Shown: positions 1 to 8,702, numbered from the stretch's first letter. The stretch is DNA of 64,000 nucleotides from Skermanella stibiiresistens SB22 (GCF_000576635.1 NZ_AVFL01000001.1:496001-560000); one strand, 5' to 3'. The notes: a model not told the origin generated them from the letters alone. Numbers and translations: made by a program.

Positions 1-84
1 CGGCTCGACGCGATCCACGCCGAGGCGCGCGACGCCGCTTTCGGCGTCCAGGACTTCGTGCTCCGCTACATTCACATGGCGTGA
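1..84 (+). CDS. 3' end of an unidentified protein (partial)
   Basis: An open frame runs in from the left edge and stops at TGA, giving 27 C-terminal residues ending in the sequence RYIHMA. Its stop codon overlaps the GTG start of the response regulator that follows (GTGA), which is the usual sign of an operon with translational coupling. The visible piece is too short to assign to a family; given the neighbour, part of a signalling operon is plausible but unproven. Confidence 0.5.
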   Translation, partial: RLDAIHAEARDAAFGVQDFVLRYIHMA

Positions 85-812
85 AGATCGTGGCGGTCAA
101 ACCGAACACGCTCCTCGCGGAGCGATCGATCCTGGTGGTGGACGACGAGCGGTTCACCAGGGCGCTGGTCGCGCGGTTGCTTGGCTATCTCGGCGCCAAG
201 GCCGTCTTCCAGGCCGAGAACGGCGCCGATGCCCTTTGGATGCTCGAGGGTGGACGCATGGCTTTCGACGCGGTCGTCGCCGATCTCGAAATGCCGCGCG
301 TCAATGGGCTGGAGATGCTCAAGGAGATCCGGTCGGGGGCCAATGGCTGCCGCCGCGATCTCCCCGTCGTGATGCTGACCGGGCATTCCGACATCGAACT
401 GGTCAGTCGGGCGATGGCCCTGGACATCAACGGCTTCATCGTCAAGCCGGTCTCCCAGGGAGCCTTGGCCTCGCGTCTGGCCCGCGTGTTCGGCGACGAT
501 GTCCGAACGATCCGCGCGGAGAGCGAGTACGCCATGGTGGACGCGCGGTTCGGCGCCGATGAGCCGGCACCGGCGAGAGGCGGTTTGCCGGTGCGTCCGC
601 CGCCGTCACCCCCACCGTCACCGGATGGAGGCATGTACAGGATCGCGCTGACCGACGTGGCGCCGGGCGGCGTGCTCGCGCTCGATGTCACCGTCCCCTC
701 CGGCTTGGTTCTGGTTTCCGAGGGCACAGTGCTCACCTCGCGGCTTATCCAAAGATTGAAGGGCTTGGGCGATCTGAACATCGTGATCGAAGATGTCTGG
801 CTGCGGGTCTGA
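81..812 (+). CDS. Response regulator with a single receiver domain and an unassigned C-terminal tail
   Basis: The 243-residue protein has a clear CheY-type receiver domain at about residues 15-137. The acidic pair is Asp21/Asp22, the phospho-acceptor is Asp68 in the strand VVADLEMP, the switch Thr is at 100 and the conserved Lys is at 122 (VKPVS). A Pro-rich linker near residues 173-182 leads to a C-terminal segment of about 60 residues with the pattern G-x-L-x-SEG-x-x-LT, seen in response regulators and HD-GYP proteins, but no DNA-binding or enzymatic output domain is visible. It starts at GTG, overlapping the stop of the upstream gene. The partner kinase is not in view. A signalling role is certain; the output is not known. 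Confidence 0.9.
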   Translation: MKIVAVKPNTLLAERSILVVDDERFTRALVARLLGYLGAKAVFQAENGADALWMLEGGRMAFDAVVADLEMPRVNGLEMLKEIRSGANGCRRDLPVVMLTGHSDIELVSRAMALDINGFIVKPVSQGALASRLARVFGDDVRTIRAESEYAMVDARFGADEPAPARGGLPVRPPPSPPPSPDGGMYRIALTDVAPGGVLALDVTVPSGLVLVSEGTVLTSRLIQRLKGLGDLNIVIEDVWLRV

Positions 813-824
813 GGGCTTTTCCCT

Positions 825-844
825 CGGCATCCGCGTGGATGCCG
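825..844 (+). terminator. Hairpin after the response regulator gene
   Basis: A perfect 8-bp stem (CGGCATCC / GGATGCCG) with a 4-nt loop lies 12 nt after the stop codon. It is GC-rich but has no T-tract, so it may be a transcription end or just an mRNA 3' stabiliser. Confidence 0.4.
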
Positions 845-1008
845 CATTCCGGATTACCGCCAACGCGAAAACGTCCACAGAAAGCATAGAGAAATGTCAC
901 AAGGGGGGAATTAACATATAGGCGTTTCCTGCGTGCCGATTTTCAACGGTGGTATGTTGTGAAATATCGATCCTTCCTGTGAATTAGTCAGTCTTGGAGT
1001 AGCGGCGC

Positions 1009-1374
1009 ATGATTCTCGTCAACGAAGACACCGGTGACGAACTCGACATCTCCGATCAGGTCGACAAACTGTTGAGGATCGGGCGTTCGGGGGATTTCGA
1101 CACGGATGGGAATCACGACTTCATCATGGGTCTGGGCCGGCGGATCACCTTGGCGACTGGGCCCAACGTTCCGGCCACCGTGCTGTCCAGCCTGATCGGG
1201 CGGATGCCCCTGGATTACGCGGCCTATGTCGGCGATCTGTGGGCCGAGGCGGCCGAGTTCCCGAATGGCCACCCGCCCGAGCCTCAAACCCGCCTCGACA
1301 TCGGCGGCATCCTGGAATCCCTTGGCATGGCCCGCCTGTTCCGCCGCGGCGCCCAGAAGGGCGCTGGGCTTTAG
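1009..1374 (+). CDS. Hypothetical protein, 121 aa
   Basis: An ATG-started frame codes for a soluble, acidic protein with no signal peptide or membrane segment. The N-terminus begins MILVNEDTGDELDISDQ and the C-terminus is basic (LFRRGAQKG). I do not recognise the family. Codon use matches the neighbours and the gene sits alone between the response regulator and the convergent ispH, with a GC-rich hairpin between the two 3' ends. The AT-richer 90 bp before the ATG would suit a promoter, so it is probably a single-gene unit. Confidence 0.65.
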   Translation: MILVNEDTGDELDISDQVDKLLRIGRSGDFDTDGNHDFIMGLGRRITLATGPNVPATVLSSLIGRMPLDYAAYVGDLWAEAAEFPNGHPPEPQTRLDIGGILESLGMARLFRRGAQKGAGL

Positions 1375-1393
1375 GGCTTTGGTCCCGATGGCA

Positions 1394-1427
1394 CCGGATT
1401 TCCGCTCCCGATCGGGCGGAAATCCGG
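1394..1427. terminator. Bidirectional terminator hairpin between two convergent genes
   Basis: A perfect 12-bp inverted repeat (CCGGATTTCCGC / GCGGAAATCCGG) with a 10-nt loop lies in the 62-bp gap between the unknown 121-aa gene and the 3' end of ispH. It lacks a long T-tract on either strand, but its position between convergent genes argues for transcription termination. Confidence 0.55.
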
Positions 1428-1436
1428 ACCGGGGGA

Positions 1437-2387
1437 TCACTCGGCGGCGGCGGTCAGCACCTTCGGCAGTTTGAACACGACATCCTCGCGGGTCAGCGTG
1501 ATCTCCTCGATCGTCACGTCGAACCGGTCGCGGGCACCCTGAAGCACCTCCTGGATCAGGATATCCGGCGCGGAGGCGCCGGCGGTCACACCCAGCACCT
1601 TGACGTCTTCCAGCGCCGCCCAGTCGATGTCGGCGGCGCGCTGGACAAGCATGGCGCGCTCGCAGCCATGGTTGCGGGCGACCTCCACCAGCCTCATCGA
1701 GTTGGACGAGTTCGGCGCCCCGACCACCAGCACCATGTCGGCGCGCGGCGCCACCGCCTTGACCGCCTGCTGGCGGTTGGTGGTGGCGTAGCAGATGTCC
1801 TCCTTGCGCGGCTTCGCGATGGCCGGGAAGCGGGCCTGCAAGGCGGCGACGATGGCGGCGGTGTCATCGACAGACAGGGTGGTCTGGGTGACATAGGCGA
1901 GGTTGCCTGGGTCCTCGACCTCGATCGTCGCCACGTCGGCGACGCTCTCGACCAGCACGACGCCGCCGCTGGGCAATTGGCCCATGGTGCCGACGACCTC
2001 CGGGTGCCCGGCGTGGCCGATCAGGATCACCTGCCGGCCTTGCTCGCTGTGGCGCTCGGCCTCGATGTGGACCTTGCTGACCAGGGGGCAGGTGGCGTCC
2101 AGATAGAACATCTTGCGCCGCTCGGCCTCGGCCGGGATCGATTTGGGCACGCCGTGGGCGGAGAACACGACCGGCACGTCATCCGGGATCTCGTCCAGCT
2201 CATCGACGAAGATGGCGCCCTTCGCTTCGAGCCCTTCGACCACGAAGCGGTTATGGACGATCTCGTGGCGGACATAGACCGGTGCGCCGTATTTCTCCAA
2301 CGCGACTTCGACGATCTGGATCGCGCGGTCAACTCCGGCGCAGAAGCCGCGCGGGCTGGCCAGCAGGATGGTCAGAGGCCTGGACAT
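1437..2387 (-). CDS. ispH: 4-hydroxy-3-methylbut-2-enyl diphosphate reductase (IspH/LytB)
   Basis: IspH catalyses the last step of the MEP isoprenoid pathway, reducing HMBPP to IPP and DMAPP with a cytosolic [4Fe-4S] enzyme. The 316-residue length is typical. The three cluster cysteines are visible at Cys16 ([11 protein letters not shown]), Cys100 (DATCPLV) and Cys199 ([11 protein letters not shown]). The substrate-binding His residues lie in the HEIVHN and GHAGHPE motifs, and the catalytic TQTTLS segment is present at about 167-172. It is transcribed alone, convergent with the upstream small gene and divergent from a lipoprotein gene. The start is the ATG followed by [13 protein letters not shown], which matches the normal family N-terminus. 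Confidence 0.97.
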   Translation of the reverse strand: MSRPLTILLASPRGFCAGVDRAIQIVEVALEKYGAPVYVRHEIVHNRFVVEGLEAKGAIFVDELDEIPDDVPVVFSAHGVPKSIPAEAERRKMFYLDATCPLVSKVHIEAERHSEQGRQVILIGHAGHPEVVGTMGQLPSGGVVLVESVADVATIEVEDPGNLAYVTQTTLSVDDTAAIVAALQARFPAIAKPRKEDICYATTNRQQAVKAVAPRADMVLVVGAPNSSNSMRLVEVARNHGCERAMLVQRAADIDWAALEDVKVLGVTAGASAPDILIQEVLQGARDRFDVTIEEITLTREDVVFKLPKVLTAAAE

Positions 2388-2520
2388 AATTCAACCTTGC
2401 ACTGATAACCCGCGCCGGGACGCCCCGTCGCGGGATGGATGGTGTGGCCGGCTTGTGCGGTGCCGATACCATGCTCTACAGTCGCACCGCACAAACCTAC
2501 AAGCGAGTCATCAAGTGGCG

Positions 2521-3111
2521 ATGTTTTTCGGACCCGACCGTAATATAGGAACGCTTGGCAGGAAAGCCCGCGCGGTATCGCTGGCGGCCATCGTACCTCT
2601 GATGGCCGCCTGCTCGGGCGCCGGCGGTAAGCCCCCCGCCACCGCGGAGGCGACGGCGCCTCCGCTGGCCTGCCCCCGCGTCACGATTCCGGAGCAGACG
2701 CGCGACGTGACCCGCTTCCGCGCGGGGGGAAGCCACGACCTGACCGACGTCGTGTCCAGGGCCGCCGTGCTCGAATACTCCGGCGGCTGCGAATATGGCC
2801 CAGACGGCGTGACCGTCAACCTCAAGCTGGTGCTGGCGGCCGAGCGCGGTCCCGCGACCCGCGACACCCAGGGCGCCTACCGCTATTTCGTGGCGGTCAC
2901 CGACCCCAGCGGCCGGATCATGGCCAAGCGCGAGTTCGACACCACCATCGACTTCTCCCCCAATCTCGGCCGCGGCGGCTCGGTCGAGGATCTCCAGCAG
3001 CACATAGCCCTGGCCGAAGGCGCCACCGCCGCCAACCACGGCGTCGTCGTGGGATTCCAGCTGGAGCCCGCGGAGCTGGAGTTCAACCGCGACCCGCGCC
3101 GCAACTTCTGA
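2521..3111 (+). CDS. Predicted lipoprotein of unknown function
   Basis: Starting at the ATG of MFFGPDRN, the protein is 196 residues with a basic N-terminus, a hydrophobic stretch and a lipobox (LMAAC), so it is probably a lipid-anchored envelope protein. The mature part begins with a low-complexity Ala/Pro/Thr linker and continues into a beta-rich domain (for example the segment GVTVNLKLVLAAERGP), with two further Cys residues that could pair. An in-frame GTG lies two codons upstream and a longer frame extends further, but the signal sequence fixes the start near here. No functional family is recognised. Hairpins follow the stop. Confidence 0.75.
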   Translation: MFFGPDRNIGTLGRKARAVSLAAIVPLMAACSGAGGKPPATAEATAPPLACPRVTIPEQTRDVTRFRAGGSHDLTDVVSRAAVLEYSGGCEYGPDGVTVNLKLVLAAERGPATRDTQGAYRYFVAVTDPSGRIMAKREFDTTIDFSPNLGRGGSVEDLQQHIALAEGATAANHGVVVGFQLEPAELEFNRDPRRNF

Positions 3112-3119
3112 CCGGGGCC

Positions 3120-3164
3120 GGCGGTCCCCGCGGCATCGGGACCGCCGAAAGACGCTTCCGCGTC
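3120..3164 (+). terminator. Two tandem hairpins after the lipoprotein gene
   Basis: A perfect 9-bp stem (GGCGGTCCC / GGGACCGCC, loop 9 nt) is followed at once by a second 5-bp stem (GACGC / GCGTC, loop 4 nt). There is no T-tract. The position just after the lipoprotein stop supports a terminator. Confidence 0.5.
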
Positions 3165-3346
3165 CCCCAATTCAAGTTCCTGGGCATGGTCGCCGAATGA
3201 TCTCCACCGGGTGCGTCCCCTCGTCGCGGGCCTGACTCGGTCCTGGCTTTCGGTGTGGCGTGACCGCGGCGGCGTGTTACAAATTGGGTATCGGGTTCCT
3301 TTGAGGACGTGGGCTTGCCCCGGATACCGCCGGCGTCCCGATCCGG

Positions 3347-6300
3347 ATGACCGGCCGGCCCGCGCGGAAGAGCGCCACGCCAGTCATGACGGAACTCAGC
3401 CTCGGCTTCGGCCTCACCTTCTCCGATCTGTACGAGCATGCCGGGCTGGTCAGGCTCGACCGCCGGTTCGTCGAGTATCTGGGCCAGGGTGACGGCTATC
3501 TGGGCGACCGCCTGTTGGCGGCGCGCGCTTGTCCAGGCGGTCTCGATCCAGCGACGGAAAGCGCGCTGCTGATCGACTTGGCGCCCCATGTCGACGATTT
3601 CATCGGCCGCCTGTTCGGCATCTCGCGGGCTCTGGGCGACCTCGCGGCCCGCCATCACGAACTGGCGCCCCTCTACGCCGCCAAGCGGCTGTTCGTCCAG
3701 CGCCGCGCCGCCAAGGCGCACAAACCGGAACAGGCGGCTGGGTTCGATGGCGCCGCCCTGACGGCGGCGCTGGAAGCCAGCATCGGCGTCCAGTTCGACG
3801 AGCTGACCTTCGCCAAGGCCGTGATGGCTTGGAGCGAGGACGAGCCGGCCCACGCCGCCGAGTTGGACCTCGCCACCCGCTATGCCGCGTGGGCGTTGCA
3901 TTCGGAGGCGGGCAGGGCGCGGCACGGCCATGGCGTGCTGTTCCAGGTGCCGCGCAAGACCGATCCCAACCACTTGGTGCCGTTGGAAGCGGCCGAGATC
4001 GGCGGCGTCACCCTGATGCGCCTGCCGGAGCACCATCGGCGCCAGCGCCAGGGTTTCGGCTTGACCGATCCCGGCACCGACCTGATCGGCGCGCTGGACG
4101 AAGTCAATTACTGCATCCTGTGCCACACCCAGGACAAGGACAGCTGCTCCAAGGGGCTGCGCGACCGCAAGACCGGCCAGTACCAGCGCAGCCCGTTCGG
4201 CGTCACCCTGACCGGCTGTCCGCTGGAGGAGAGGATCTCCGAGGCGCACACGGTCAAGGCCCAGGGCCACGCCATCGGCGCGCTGGCCATGATCGTGGTC
4301 GACAATCCCCTATGCGCCGCGACCGGGCATCGCATCTGCAACGACTGCATGAAGGCCTGCATCTACCAGAAGCAGGAGCCGGTCGATATCCCACAGGCGG
4401 AGACCCGGACGCTTAAGGACGTGCTCGAACTGCCGTGGGGGTTCGAGATCTATAGCCTGCTGACCCGCTGGAACCCGCTCGACATCCGGCGTCCCCATAT
4501 GCGGCCCGACAGCGGCTACAAGGTCCTGGTGGTCGGGCTTGGCCCGGCGGGCTTCACCTTGGCGCATCACCTGATGAACGACGGGCACACCGTCGTCGGC
4601 ATCGACGGGTTGAAGATCGAGCCGCTGCCGGCCGACCTCTCGGGCGTGCTGCCGATGGGCCGCCGCGTCCCGTTCCGCCCGATCCACCGCGTCGAGCATC
4701 TCCAGGACCATCTGGACGAGCGGATCATGGCCGGGTTCGGCGGTGTGGCCGAATACGGCATCACGGTCCGCTGGGACAAGAACTTCCTGAAGATGATCCG
4801 GCTGCTGCTGGAGCGGCGGCGCCGGTTCGTCATGGTCGGCGGCGTCCGGTTCGGCGGCACCCTGACGATCGAGGACGCCTTCGCCGCCGGGTTCGACCAC
4901 GTGGCGCTGTGCGCCGGGGCCGGGCGTCCGACCGTGATCCCGATGCGGAACGGTCTGGCGCGCGGCGTCCGACAGGCGTCCGACTTCCTGATGGGGCTCC
5001 AACTGACCGGGGCCGCCAAGGAGGAGTCGATCGCCAACCTGGAGGTTCGCCTGCCGATCGTGGTGGTCGGCGGCGGCTTGACCGCGATCGACACGGCGAC
5101 CGAGTCGCTGGCCTATTACCCGGTCCAGGTCGAGAAGTTCCTGCGCCGGTTCGAGACCCTGGCCGCCGAGCGCGGCGAGGAGGCCGTCCGCCGGGCTTGG
5201 TCGGAGGAGGAGGGCCTGACCGCCGACGAGTTCATCGCCCACGCCCGCGCCATCCGGGCCGAGCGCGAACGCGCCCGCGTCGAGGGCTATCCACCCCGCA
5301 TCCGGGAACTGCTCGACCAATGGGGCGGCGCCACGGTGGCCTATCGCCGCCGGCTGATCGACGCGCCCAGCTACACCCTTAACCACGAGGAGGTCGAGCA
5401 CGGCTTGGCCGAGGGCATCCGCTTCCTGGAATGTGTCAGCCCGCGCACGGTGGAGGTCGACCGCTTCGGCCACGCCGCTGGGCTGCGTGTCACCCATGAC
5501 GCCGCCGGACCCGATGGCGTGGTGGCACCCGCCACCGAGGATGTCCTGCTGCCGGCCCGCACCATCCTGATCGCGGCGGGCACCCAGCCCAACACGGTGC
5601 TGGCGCGCGAGGAGCCGGACTGGGTCGAGCTGGATGGCCGTTATTTCCAGGCGCTGGACGAGGACGGCCACCCGGTCACGCCCGAGCGGTCGTGCAAGCC
5701 CGGAGCGGTCCACGTATTGATGAGCCGGCATCCCGATGGCCGGTCGGTATCGTTCTTCGGCGACCTCCACCCCTCCTTCGCCGGCAACGTGGTCAAGGCC
5801 ATGAGCGGGGCGAAGCAGGGTTATCCGGTGGTCTCCCGCGTGATGGCCCGCCTGCGGCCCACCGCCGTCCCGGCGGACGCCGTGATCGACATGGTCAACC
5901 ATGACCTGCGCGCTACCGTCCACCATGTCGTCCGCCTGACACCCAACATCGTCGAGGTCGTCGTCAAGGCGCCGCGCGCCGCCGCCCGGTTCCAGCCCGG
6001 CCAGTTCTACCGCCTGCAGAACTTCGAGACGCTGGCCCATCAGGTGGACGGCACCACGCTGGCGATGGAGGGCTTGGCGCTGACCGGCGCCTCGGTCGAC
6101 CGCGAGCACGGCCTGCTCTCCACCATCGTGCTGGAGATGGGCGGCTCGTCCGACCTATGCGCGCTGCTGAAGGCCGGCGATCCGGTGATCCTGATGGGAC
6201 CGACCGGCACCGCGACGGAGATTCCCGAGAACGAGACCGTCTGTCTGGTCGGCGGCGGGTTGGGCAACGCCGTGCTGTTCTCGATCGGACAGGCCTGCCG

Positions 6301-6886
6301 GGCCAAGGGCAACCGGGTGGTCTATTTCGCCGGCTACAAGAAGCTGATCGACCGCTACAAGGTCGATCAGATCGAAGCGGCGGCCGACCTCGTGGTCTGG
6401 TGCTCCGACGAGGCTCCCGGCTTCGAGCCGACACGTCCGGGCGACCGCCGCTTCGTCGGCAACATCGTCCGCGCCATCCAGGCCTACGCCGAGGGCGGCC
6501 TGGGTGTTCCCGCCATCCCGCTGAACGAGGTCGACCGCATCGTCGCGATCGGCTCGGACCGCATGATGCACGCGGTGGCGCTGGCCCGCCACACGGTGCT
6601 GGCGCCCCATCTCAAGCCCGGCCACGTGGCGATCGGCTCGATCAACAGTCCCATGCAATGCATGATGAAGGAGATCTGCGCCCAATGCCTCCAGGCCCAC
6701 AAGGACCCGGTGACCGGCGCCGAGACGGTGGTGTTCTCCTGCTTCAAACAGGACCAGGACCTCGACCGCGTCGACTTCGCTGGGCTTAACGAACGCCTGC
6801 GCCAGAACGGAGTCCAGGAGAAGCTGACCGCCCAATGGATCGACCGCTGCCTCAAGGCGCTGCACCTGAGACGGCTTTCGGCTTGA
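3347..6886 (+). CDS. Fused Nfn-like flavoprotein: GltD/NfnB-type oxidoreductase joined to a PyrK/NfnA-type electron-transfer domain
   Basis: This 1179-residue protein has three parts. Residues 1-240 form an unassigned helical N-terminal domain. Residues about 250-840 resemble the GltD/NfnB fold: a Cys-rich Fe-S region (Cys256, 259, 267, 291, 323, 331, 334, 338), a FAD-binding motif GLGPAG near 397, a second nucleotide site VVGGGLTAIDTATE near 573-586 and the GTQPN motif near 745. Residues about 850-1140 resemble PyrK/NfnA: the FAD site RFQPGQFYRLQ at 881-890, an NAD site GGGLGNA at 969-975 and a [2Fe-2S] set Cys1105, 1111, 1114, 1132. In bifurcating transhydrogenase NfnAB and in PyrDK such modules are separate subunits, so a pyridine-nucleotide/ferredoxin electron-transfer role is inferred. 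An alternative start is the ATG 13 codons later (MTELSLGFG). It appears to be monocistronic. Confidence 0.85.
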   Translation: MTGRPARKSATPVMTELSLGFGLTFSDLYEHAGLVRLDRRFVEYLGQGDGYLGDRLLAARACPGGLDPATESALLIDLAPHVDDFIGRLFGISRALGDLAARHHELAPLYAAKRLFVQRRAAKAHKPEQAAGFDGAALTAALEASIGVQFDELTFAKAVMAWSEDEPAHAAELDLATRYAAWALHSEAGRARHGHGVLFQVPRKTDPNHLVPLEAAEIGGVTLMRLPEHHRRQRQGFGLTDPGTDLIGALDEVNYCILCHTQDKDSCSKGLRDRKTGQYQRSPFGVTLTGCPLEERISEAHTVKAQGHAIGALAMIVVDNPLCAATGHRICNDCMKACIYQKQEPVDIPQAETRTLKDVLELPWGFEIYSLLTRWNPLDIRRPHMRPDSGYKVLVVGLGPAGFTLAHHLMNDGHTVVGIDGLKIEPLPADLSGVLPMGRRVPFRPIHRVEHLQDHLDERIMAGFGGVAEYGITVRWDKNFLKMIRLLLERRRRFVMVGGVRFGGTLTIEDAFAAGFDHVALCAGAGRPTVIPMRNGLARGVRQASDFLMGLQLTGAAKEESIANLEVRLPIVVVGGGLTAIDTATESLAYYPVQVEKFLRRFETLAAERGEEAVRRAWSEEEGLTADEFIAHARAIRAERERARVEGYPPRIRELLDQWGGATVAYRRRLIDAPSYTLNHEEVEHGLAEGIRFLECVSPRTVEVDRFGHAAGLRVTHDAAGPDGVVAPATEDVLLPARTILIAAGTQPNTVLAREEPDWVELDGRYFQALDEDGHPVTPERSCKPGAVHVLMSRHPDGRSVSFFGDLHPSFAGNVVKAMSGAKQGYPVVSRVMARLRPTAVPADAVIDMVNHDLRATVHHVVRLTPNIVEVVVKAPRAAARFQPGQFYRLQNFETLAHQVDGTTLAMEGLALTGASVDREHGLLSTIVLEMGGSSDLCALLKAGDPVILMGPTGTATEIPENETVCLVGGGLGNAVLFSIGQACRAKGNRVVYFAGYKKLIDRYKVDQIEAAADLVVWCSDEAPGFEPTRPGDRRFVGNIVRAIQAYAEGGLGVPAIPLNEVDRIVAIGSDRMMHAVALARHTVLAPHLKPGHVAIGSINSPMQCMMKEICAQCLQAHKDPVTGAETVVFSCFKQDQDLDRVDFAGLNERLRQNGVQEKLTAQWIDRCLKALHLRRLSA

Positions 6887-7092
6887 TTGGGGATGGTTTC
6901 GGTGTTGCGAACCTGATCTTACCCAGATGCCACGCCTCCCACGGACGGTGCCTGCGTCACGCGGCGCCCACCTTGAGCGGAGGCGGCAGGGATCAAGTCC
7001 GGCCGTGGTGGAAATGGCTCAAATGACACTTGCGTGGCGCGGGGGAACAGCTCGATTTGGCGCCTGGGCGGTACCCCCGGCCATCGCAGGGC

Positions 7093-7167
7093 TCAGCGCA
7101 GGCCCAGGAAGGACAGGATCGCGAGGATGACGACGATGACACCGATGATGACGAAGATGTTGGGCAT
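7093..7167 (-). CDS. 24-residue single-span membrane peptide
   Basis: The frame ATG...TGA encodes MPNIFVIIGVIVVILAILSF followed by LGLR. It is almost entirely hydrophobic with a single C-terminal Arg, so one membrane span is expected. A good Shine-Dalgarno (GGAG) lies 8 nt before the ATG. Similar tiny proteins with a run of Ile/Val and an LSFLGLR-like end occur in alphaproteobacteria, to my knowledge without assigned function. It sits alone in the 416-bp gap between the Nfn-like gene and the rlpA-like gene. Confidence 0.6.
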   Translation of the reverse strand: MPNIFVIIGVIVVILAILSFLGLR

Positions 7168-7302
7168 TGATTGGCTCCGAAAGCAGGACGTGAGTGACAC
7201 AAAACGTCCAATTCGTGGCAAAGTTCCACAGTTTCCATAACTGGAACAAATCGACTGCGCCGACTGTTGGTCTGTCAGGATTAACCATAGTCGGATTGAC
7301 TG

Positions 7303-7728
7303 ATGACGTTTAAGAAAACCCTGATCGCCACCCTGCTAGCCATTACGGTTTGCCTGCCCTTCACTTTCGATACCGCCCATTCGACTGGAAAACCGTCGCA
7401 CAAGTTCAGGCAGGTCGGGACCGCGTCCTGGTACGGCCCCGGCTTCCATGGCAAGAAGACCGCCAGCGGCACCCGCTTCGACCAGAACAAGCTGACCGCC
7501 GCCCACCGCTCGCTGCCGCTGGATACCGTGGTCAAGGTGACCAACCTGGACAACGGCAAGACCGTCAAAGTCCGGGTCAACGACCGCGGTCCCTATTCCG
7601 GCAAGCGGGTGATCGATCTCTCCAAGGCGGCGGCCAACAAGCTCGACATGACCAGCGACGGCACCGCCCGCGTCCGGATCGAGGTCGCCGAGGCGCCCGG
7701 TTCGAACCAGAGCGCCTCTTCCAACTAA
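7303..7728 (+). CDS. rlpA: RlpA-like septal ring lytic transglycosylase domain protein
   Basis: The 141-residue protein has an N-terminal signal sequence (about residues 1-27) and a single double-psi beta-barrel RlpA domain. The signature GTASWYGPGFHGKKTASG sits at 39-56, the catalytic-type His68 in AAHRSLPL and Asp94 in VNDRGPY. RlpA proteins cleave naked glycan strands or assist daughter-cell separation in the periplasm. This is a minimal version: there is no C-terminal SPOR domain and no clear lipobox, so septal targeting by SPOR is absent and a general wall-remodelling role is safer. It starts at the ATG before TFKKTLIATLL and stands convergent to the HPF-like gene. Confidence 0.88.
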   Translation: MTFKKTLIATLLAITVCLPFTFDTAHSTGKPSHKFRQVGTASWYGPGFHGKKTASGTRFDQNKLTAAHRSLPLDTVVKVTNLDNGKTVKVRVNDRGPYSGKRVIDLSKAAANKLDMTSDGTARVRIEVAEAPGSNQSASSN

Positions 7729-7795
7729 TCTCGGCCCTGGCCGCTGGGGCGGAGAGTAGACGGGGCCGGCCGGAAGCCCCTGCTTGTTGTTGGGC

Positions 7796-8401
7796 TCAGG
7801 CCGGTTCGTCCCCACCCCCATCTTGCCCGACATGTTGGTGCTCGCTGGTGACGCGCCATACCTTGCTGGCCTGTGGGCCGGTCTCACCCATCACCTCGAC
7901 ATAATGGACGGGATCGCCCTCCGAGAAGTTCTCCAGGTCCTCGTTCATCACGGAGTTGCGGTGGAACCAGAGTTGCGTTCCCTCGGCGCTACGTAGGAAG
8001 CCGAAATCGCTTCGAGCGTTGATCCTCATGATGTGCCCAGGCATGGGTGTGTCGTGGGTCTTGGTGTCGTTCGAGATCTTTCCCTTATGGTCCTTCAGCA
8101 TCCGCTCGGCCGTGTCGAAAGCGTCCTTCATCACTGCGAGGATGTCCGGATCGGCGAATTTCTCCCGCGCGCGGTTCGGCTCCTTGCTGACCACCAGATC
8201 GTTACCCGGTACGGACATCTCGATCCGGACCCGACCGATGTTGCCCTTCTGGTGCTGTTTATGCGGCGCCTCGATGACGACCCGGCAGGCGATCAGGCGA
8301 GGAAAAAGCTTCTCCAACTTGGCAACACGCTCGCGGACGCGGGCCTCCAGGCTCGCTGAGGAGTCGAGGTTGTGAAAGGCGATTTCCAGCGGAACTTCCA
8401 T
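7796..8401 (-). CDS. HPF/RaiA-type ribosome-associated protein fused to a cold-shock-like domain
   Basis: Residues 1-110 form an HPF/YfiA (sigma-54 modulation protein) domain: a start of the LEIAFHNLDSSASLEARV type, the acidic-basic helix VRERVAKLEKLFPRL, and a second helix AVMKDAFDTAERMLKDHKGK. Residues about 120-187 resemble a cold-shock fold (GHIMRINARSDFGFLRSAEG, then LWFHRNSV and EGDPVHYVEV), with the usual RNP1 aromatic cluster. HPF-family proteins bind idle 30S subunits or 100S dimers; the fused RNA-binding domain should add nucleic acid affinity. The length (201 aa) is similar to long HPFs, but the C-terminal domain is different. It appears monocistronic, with an AT-rich promoter region upstream. 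Confidence 0.85.
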   Translation of the reverse strand: MEVPLEIAFHNLDSSASLEARVRERVAKLEKLFPRLIACRVVIEAPHKQHQKGNIGRVRIEMSVPGNDLVVSKEPNRAREKFADPDILAVMKDAFDTAERMLKDHKGKISNDTKTHDTPMPGHIMRINARSDFGFLRSAEGTQLWFHRNSVMNEDLENFSEGDPVHYVEVMGETGPQASKVWRVTSEHQHVGQDGGGDEPA

Positions 8402-8702
8402 GATGACTTGTCCTTACTTGCCAGAGACCATGACCAGACCAACAGGCTGCGGACCGCTTTGGCACGGTAAGGATAACCACAGGTTTTTCGAACGAAATTT
8501 TTGCGAAAATCGAACCATATTATTCCAGCTTTATAATACTGCGCTTCGTTAGCGGGATAATCCAAAATATCGCTTGCTCATAGGCGAGTAATTCATCCAA
8601 ATCTATGGTGCGCAGTTAAGACTGCGGTAATAGACTTTTACCGATAATCTAATCCGGGCGGGTTGATCGTCCTTTCGTGGGGCGAGCTTGGGAGACGGCA
8701 GC
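8402..8702. other. AT-rich divergent intergenic region
   Basis: These 301 bp separate the HPF-like gene (leftward) from a histidine kinase gene (rightward) and must hold both promoters. The centre is distinctly AT-rich for this genome, with runs such as GAAATTTTTGCGAAAATCG. I see no open frame with a credible start and no clear RNA structure. Confidence 0.5.
8691..8695 (+). promoter_or_regulatory. Shine-Dalgarno that fixes a GTG start for the kinase gene
   Basis: GGAGA lies 7 nt before GTG at 8703, and overlaps the region just after an in-frame TTG 15 nt further upstream. The spacing favours the GTG. Confidence 0.6.

Noticed and set aside
4310-6109. A 599-codon open frame on the minus strand
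   Set aside because: It lies wholly opposite the Nfn-like flavoprotein gene and has the His/Asp/Gln-rich composition of an antisense reading of GC-rich codons; no domain is recognisable.
8446-8480. Possible sigma-54 promoter (TGGCAC near 8460)
   Set aside because: The -24-like element is not followed by a GC pair at -12 with correct spacing.
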